Source: Methanocalculus sp.
Lineage (GTDB): Archaea > Halobacteriota > Methanomicrobia > Methanomicrobiales > Methanocorpusculaceae
Direction: 5' to 3'
NCBI RefSeq assembly: GCF_029762515.1
Contig: NZ_JARVGN010000054.1
Coordinates: forward strand, 1-8,029
DNA length: 8,029 nucleotides
Position 1 is the stretch's first letter, and each line of letters begins with the position of its first letter. The notes below the pieces were generated by a model. That model searched no databases. It saw only the letters and a list, made by a program, of their open reading frames with translations, and was not told the origin of the DNA. This document shows positions 4,897 to 8,029 of the stretch, in pieces. The position numbers and the translations under genes are program-made.

Positions 4897-5874
4897 TCAG
4901 ATCAGTACCCGTTGCAGGAGTTTTACTATCCTCATGGTGCTCGCCTGAGGCTCTCCGGGCGAAGGAACGGGGATCGGATCTCCCTTCAGCGCAGAGAAGA
5001 TAGAAGAGAGGGATCTCCCCATCGACGGACCGTATCCGCCTTCAAGCACAAGGGCAACCGGCAGATCGAGTGCATCGGTGATGGTCCGTGTCAGTATGCC
5101 AAAATCCCGGGGTGCAAGATGCATACCGGCAAGCGGATCGTCGCTGAGACCGTCCTGCCCCGAGGAGATGATCAGGGCATCCGGCCTGAACCTGAGAATT
5201 GCAGGGATGAAGACATCCCTGAGAAGAGAGAGATAATCCAGAATAGTGCCACCGGGCAGGATCGGTGCATTCAGGTTATAGCCTTTCCCGGCACCTGCGC
5301 CGATCTCATCGATCCACCCGGTTCTTGGAAAACTGTTGCTCTGGTGGATTGACATCACAAGGACGCGATCACTGGTATAGAATGCCTTCTGGGTCCCGTT
5401 CCCGTGATGCACATCCCAGTCCAGAATAGCAACCCGATCACACTCTTTGAGGAGTGAGGCAGCCGCAATTGCCGCACTGTTGAAGAGGCAGAATCCCATT
5501 GCACGATCGGGTTCGGCATGGTGGCCGGGGGGGCGGACCAGTGCAAATGATCGCTCGCCATCCATGGCACGCCCAGCGGCATAGACGGCAGAACCGGCAG
5601 CATATGAAGCCACCTCATATGAATGTGAGGTGACATAGGTATCGGGATTGATGAACCTCACACCACCAAACTCCGAGAGCTGTCGTATCATCCTCACATG
5701 AGCCGGAGTATGAACGAGTTCAAGTTCCTCCACTCCGGCTAACACGGGAGGATGGATCAGAACGCCTTTTGGAATACACTCATGGAGGGTATCCAGCCGG
5801 AGAGCACATTCCGGATGATTATCGAGGTGGTGGAGGAAGAATATCTCCCCCGATACTGCTGAGGTTTTCGGCAT
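4897..5874 (-). CDS. Histone-deacetylase-fold zinc hydrolase (HDAC/AcuC/AphA family)
   Basis: Members remove acyl groups from lysines or polyamines. The 325 residues show the arginase/deacetylase fold signatures in order: FFLHHLDNHPECALRLD (12-28), LVRPPGHHAEPDRAMGFCLFN (split 112-132) with the catalytic pair His118/His119, LDWDVHHGNGTQ (151-162) with zinc ligands Asp154 and His156, SSGQDGLSDDPL (237-248) with zinc ligand Asp241, and LEGGYG (277-282) with the transition-state Tyr281. All catalytic residues are kept, so it should be active. Gln240 stands where class II enzymes usually have Phe or Tyr and class I have Ala. The substrate is unknown; methanogen histones, Alba-like proteins, acetyl-CoA synthetase or acetylpolyamines are candidates. 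ATG 5874 follows a TATA-like box and a distant GAGGAA. No acetyltransferase lies beside it. Confidence 0.93.
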   Translation of the reverse strand: MPKTSAVSGEIFFLHHLDNHPECALRLDTLHECIPKGVLIHPPVLAGVEELELVHTPAHVRMIRQLSEFGGVRFINPDTYVTSHSYEVASYAAGSAVYAAGRAMDGERSFALVRPPGHHAEPDRAMGFCLFNSAAIAAASLLKECDRVAILDWDVHHGNGTQKAFYTSDRVLVMSIHQSNSFPRTGWIDEIGAGAGKGYNLNAPILPGGTILDYLSLLRDVFIPAILRFRPDALIISSGQDGLSDDPLAGMHLAPRDFGILTRTITDALDLPVALVLEGGYGPSMGRSLSSIFSALKGDPIPVPSPGEPQASTMRIVKLLQRVLI

Positions 5875-5900
5875 TACGATACACTATTCCTCAATTTGGG

Positions 5901-5907
5901 ATAAATA
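5901..5907 (-). promoter_or_regulatory. TATA-like box of the deacetylase gene
   Basis: TATTTAT on the minus strand (within AGCTATTTATCCC), centred about 30 bases before ATG 5874, so the expected leader is only a few bases. It lies in the 70-base gap after glmS and indicates that the deacetylase has its own promoter instead of being read only through from glmS. Confidence 0.5.
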
Positions 5908-5919
5908 GCTTTCATTCTC

Positions 5920-5932
5920 CTCTTCATAAGAG
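5920..5932 (-). terminator. Weak hairpin after glmS, possible 3'-end signal
   Basis: CTCTT, a 3-base loop, then AAGAG: a 5-bp stem located 13-25 bases beyond the glmS stop on the minus strand. It is not followed by the T-run typical of archaeal termination, so it may be a minor processing signal or chance. Confidence 0.2.
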
Positions 5933-5944
5933 AAGGTGCATCCT

Positions 5945-7693
5945 TCACTCAACCGTCACGCTCTTTGCAAGATTTCTCGGCTTGTCGATGTCGCACCCGA
6001 GTGCATCGGCGACATGGTATGCGAGACGCTGGAGGATGACAGAGACCATTGCTATGCCTGCCACCTCATGCGAGGGGGAGAGCGGGATGAAGATATCGGC
6101 GATCTCAGGCAGTTCCATATCCCCTGCAGTGCCGATCCCGATTACGGGCGCCCCGCGTGCCTTGATCTCCTTGATATTTGAGATCATCACTGCATAGGTC
6201 TTCCCCGGCATCGCAAGAGCAACAACCGGAGTATCAGGCGATAGGAGGGCAAAAGGACCATGTTTCAGCTCTCCCGCAGCGTACCCCTCTGCATGAATAT
6301 AGGAGATCTCCTTCATCTTCAGGGCACCTTCAAGGGCGACAGGATAGTAGAAACCACGGCCAATGAAGAAGATCGAGTGTGCCTTCCTGCAGATTGAGAC
6401 TGCCTCGTCGATTGGAACAGTGAGGGTCTCCTCGATCCCGATATTGACCCGGTCAAGGGCCTCTTCCAGTGCAGAATCGTCTGAAAGGCTGCCTGCGATC
6501 TGGAGGGCAGCTGCAAGCTGTGCGATGAACGACTTTGTTGCTGCAACACTGATCTCGGGACCGGCACGGGTATAGATGGTCGCATCGGCAATTCTCGTCA
6601 CAGATGACCCGACCACATTGGTGATCGCAATCGTCGGGCATCCCCATGCCTTTGCCATCTTCAGGGCAGCCAGGGTATCCGCCGTCTCCCCGGACTGGGT
6701 AATCCCGATCACCGGATCCTTCAGGGGAGGAGTATAGTACTTGAATTCCGAGCCGATCTCCACCCGCACCGGGATGCCGCAGTATACCTCGATCAGGTAT
6801 TTACAGAGGAGGGCTGCATGATAGGAGGAGCCGCAGGCAACCACCATTATGCTCATCCTGCTCCTGACAAGGTACGCAAGGGCATCGGGAGATTCCCTCA
6901 CCGCATGAATTGTGTTGTAGAAGACCTGCGGCTGTTCGAAGATCTCTTTCTGCATAAAATGAGAGAAACCACCTTTCCGGGCATCCTGGATATCCCAGTC
7001 CACTTCTTCGACGGGTCTGTCAACCAGCTGGCCGTCATGAGTTATTGTGTACTCTGATCGGCTGAGAACGGCATAATCGCCATCCTCCAGATAAATCACT
7101 CTCCGTGTATGATCAATCAGAGGTGTGACATCCGAGGCACAGAAGAACTCCCGATCCCCCACCCCGATCACAAGCGGGCTTGCCATCCGTGCAGCGATAA
7201 TCCGGTCATCCCCCTCGGCAATCACAAGGATGGCATATGATCCCTCAAGATGTGGGAGGACTGCCCTGACAGCAGCAGCGAGATCGCCCTTATACTGCTC
7301 CTCCACCAGATGGGCAATCACCTCGGTATCGGTATCTGAACTGAATATATGGCCGCGGGCAGTGAGATCACGCCTGAGTTCTGCATAATTTTCGATGATA
7401 CCGTTATGCACAACAGCAATTTTTCCGGTACAGTCGATATGAGGGTGGGCATTCTGATCATTCGGTATGCCGTGGGTTGCCCAGCGGGTATGGCCAATCC
7501 CGATTGTTCCCGGCAAAACAGCTGCATTGGAACTTCCATCTGATATCCGGCCGCTCTTTTTCGAGATGTGAAGGGTATCGTTCTTTGTGGCAAGGCCAAA
7601 TGAGTCATACCCCCGGTACTCAAGCCGCTTCAATCCCTCGATCACGATACCGGCGGCCTTTCGGCGGCCGATATACCCGACGATCCCGCACAT
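5945..7693 (-). CDS. glmS: Glutamine--fructose-6-phosphate aminotransferase (isomerizing)
   Basis: GlmS makes glucosamine-6-phosphate from fructose-6-phosphate and glutamine, the entry step to UDP-GlcNAc and related surface or glycoprotein sugars. The 582-residue protein has an Ntn glutaminase domain with nucleophile Cys2 (MCGIVGYIG), LEYRGYDSFGLA (24-35), GHTRWATHG (67-75) and HNGIIEN (96-102). The linker MQKEIFEQP (247-255) precedes two SIS isomerase domains: CGSSYHAAL (287-295), TQSGETADTLAAL (332-344), AATKSF (384-389), HAEGYAAGELKHGP (467-480, catalytic Glu475). The canonical C-terminus DKPRNLAKSVTVE closes the active site. Length is slightly below E. coli GlmS (609), so it is complete. 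ATG 7693 abuts the stop of the upstream gene (TGA-ATG), with AGGTG six bases before it, so the pair is translationally coupled. Archaeal glmS normally lacks the bacterial glmS ribozyme, and there is no leader here. Confidence 0.97.
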   Translation of the reverse strand: MCGIVGYIGRRKAAGIVIEGLKRLEYRGYDSFGLATKNDTLHISKKSGRISDGSSNAAVLPGTIGIGHTRWATHGIPNDQNAHPHIDCTGKIAVVHNGIIENYAELRRDLTARGHIFSSDTDTEVIAHLVEEQYKGDLAAAVRAVLPHLEGSYAILVIAEGDDRIIAARMASPLVIGVGDREFFCASDVTPLIDHTRRVIYLEDGDYAVLSRSEYTITHDGQLVDRPVEEVDWDIQDARKGGFSHFMQKEIFEQPQVFYNTIHAVRESPDALAYLVRSRMSIMVVACGSSYHAALLCKYLIEVYCGIPVRVEIGSEFKYYTPPLKDPVIGITQSGETADTLAALKMAKAWGCPTIAITNVVGSSVTRIADATIYTRAGPEISVAATKSFIAQLAAALQIAGSLSDDSALEEALDRVNIGIEETLTVPIDEAVSICRKAHSIFFIGRGFYYPVALEGALKMKEISYIHAEGYAAGELKHGPFALLSPDTPVVALAMPGKTYAVMISNIKEIKARGAPVIGIGTAGDMELPEIADIFIPLSPSHEVAGIAMVSVILQRLAYHVADALGCDIDKPRNLAKSVTVE

Positions 7694-8029
7694 TCAGATC
7701 ACCTGCGAGCCATCAGGAATCACTCCTTCAAGCCGCCTGCCGGATTGAACCCGGCAATTGTTCCCGAGGATACATCCTTTCAGGACAACGGATGACTCCA
7801 GTGAGACACCCTCGCCGATGATGGCTCCGAAGGTTCCCCGGTGGAGTATCTTCGCATCGCTCTCGCCAAGAGGGAAAAGCCCTTCGGCAGTGATCGTTGA
7901 GAGATGATCCAGAATACTGCATCGTTCCCCGATTACCGTATCCATGACCCTGGAATGGGAGCCGATCCGAACATCATCCATGATGAGTGAGTTTTCAAGA
8001 ACCGTGAAAGGCTCGATTGTGACGCGGTT
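7694..8029 (-). CDS. Sugar-phosphate nucleotidyltransferase, GlmU/MJ1101-like, C-terminal left-handed beta-helix part; 5' end outside window
   Basis: Only the last 111 residues are visible; the frame is open to the right edge, so the ATG at 7981 is internal. The visible part is a hexapeptide-repeat left-handed beta helix: IEPFTVLENSLIMDDVRIG, then TVIGERCSI, GTFGAIIGEGVSLESSVVL, GCILGNNCRVQ, and a closing GVIPDGSQVI, each with the I/V-G-x-x-x-x-I/V spacing. In archaeal GlmU-like proteins (for example MJ1101 and ST0452), an N-terminal uridylyl- or thymidylyltransferase Rossmann domain precedes such a helix, some having GlcN-1-P/GalN-1-P acetyltransferase activity. Adjacency to glmS (stop directly followed by its ATG) supports a role in UDP-GlcNAc synthesis. 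Alternatives are a glucose-1-phosphate nucleotidyltransferase or GDP-mannose-type enzyme; the missing N-terminus decides this. Confidence 0.82.
   Translation of the reverse strand, partial: NRVTIEPFTVLENSLIMDDVRIGSHSRVMDTVIGERCSILDHLSTITAEGLFPLGESDAKILHRGTFGAIIGEGVSLESSVVLKGCILGNNCRVQSGRRLEGVIPDGSQVI

Noticed and set aside
5212..5231. 8-bp inverted repeat CAGGGATG/CATCCCTG with a 4-base loop inside the deacetylase gene
   Set aside because: About one or two such dyads are expected by chance in 8 kb, and it is simply part of conserved coding sequence.
4912..5352. 146-codon open frame on the plus strand
   Set aside because: Antisense to the deacetylase with its zinc and catalytic motifs; no coding signals of its own.
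5611..5632. 7-bp inverted repeat CACCTCA/TGAGGTG in the deacetylase gene
   Set aside because: Several of this size are expected by chance; no regulatory context.
7651..7671. Direct repeat of CGGCGGCC near the glmS start
   Set aside because: It arises from Arg/Ala/Gly codons (RRKAAG) in a GC-rich stretch, not a separate element.
7979..7981. ATG as the start of a 95-residue protein next to glmS
   Set aside because: The frame stays open to the window edge and the residues before this ATG continue the same beta-helix repeat, so it is an internal methionine of a longer gene.
1..8029. tRNA, rRNA, CRISPR arrays, insertion sequences, integrase or attachment sites
   Set aside because: Looked for on both strands; nothing in the short intergenic regions resembles them, and all sizeable stretches are accounted for by core genes.

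Overview
The window looks like a methanogenic euryarchaeon, most likely of the Methanomicrobia/Methanomicrobiales. The reasons are archaeal-type information genes (aIF2 gamma, RpoE', Spt4, S24e, S27ae, Kae1), TATA-like promoter boxes, a nickel-responsive NikR repressor, a DUF2098 gene and an archaeal GTP-dependent dephospho-CoA kinase. The genus cannot be fixed from this sequence alone. Coding density is very high; the largest gap between genes is 189 bases, so there is no gene-free stretch above 300 bases.

Left part (1-3939, all on the minus strand, so read right to left). This is the well-known archaeal transcription/translation gene string: aIF2 gamma, a Fcf1/Utp23-like PIN-domain protein, RNA polymerase subunit E' (Rpo7), Spt4, the DUF359 dephospho-CoA kinase, ribosomal proteins S24e and S27ae, and the N-terminal 184 residues of Kae1. 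Genes overlap or lie within 9 bases of each other, except for a 28-base gap before S24e that carries what looks like an internal promoter.

Middle (3940-4848). A 189-base divergent intergenic region separates aIF2 gamma from nikR on the plus strand. It holds TATA-like boxes for both genes, a strong Shine-Dalgarno for aIF2 gamma, and several short palindromes, one of which sits between the nikR TATA box and its start codon. nikR meets a minus-strand DUF2098 gene tail to tail with only 3 bases between their stop codons.

Right part (4897-8029, minus strand). A class I/II histone-deacetylase-fold zinc hydrolase follows, then glmS and the C-terminal end of a left-handed beta-helix sugar-phosphate nucleotidyltransferase/acyltransferase. 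The last two are joined stop-to-start and form an amino-sugar (UDP-GlcNAc) pathway operon.

The gene content is mostly conserved core genome and I found no convincing new multi-gene system. The points most worth a second look are a perfect 14-bp inverted repeat inside kae1, the TTG start of aIF2 gamma (itself a start-codon recognition factor), the palindromes in the nikR promoter region, and TATA boxes placed so close to several start codons that leaderless mRNAs are expected.
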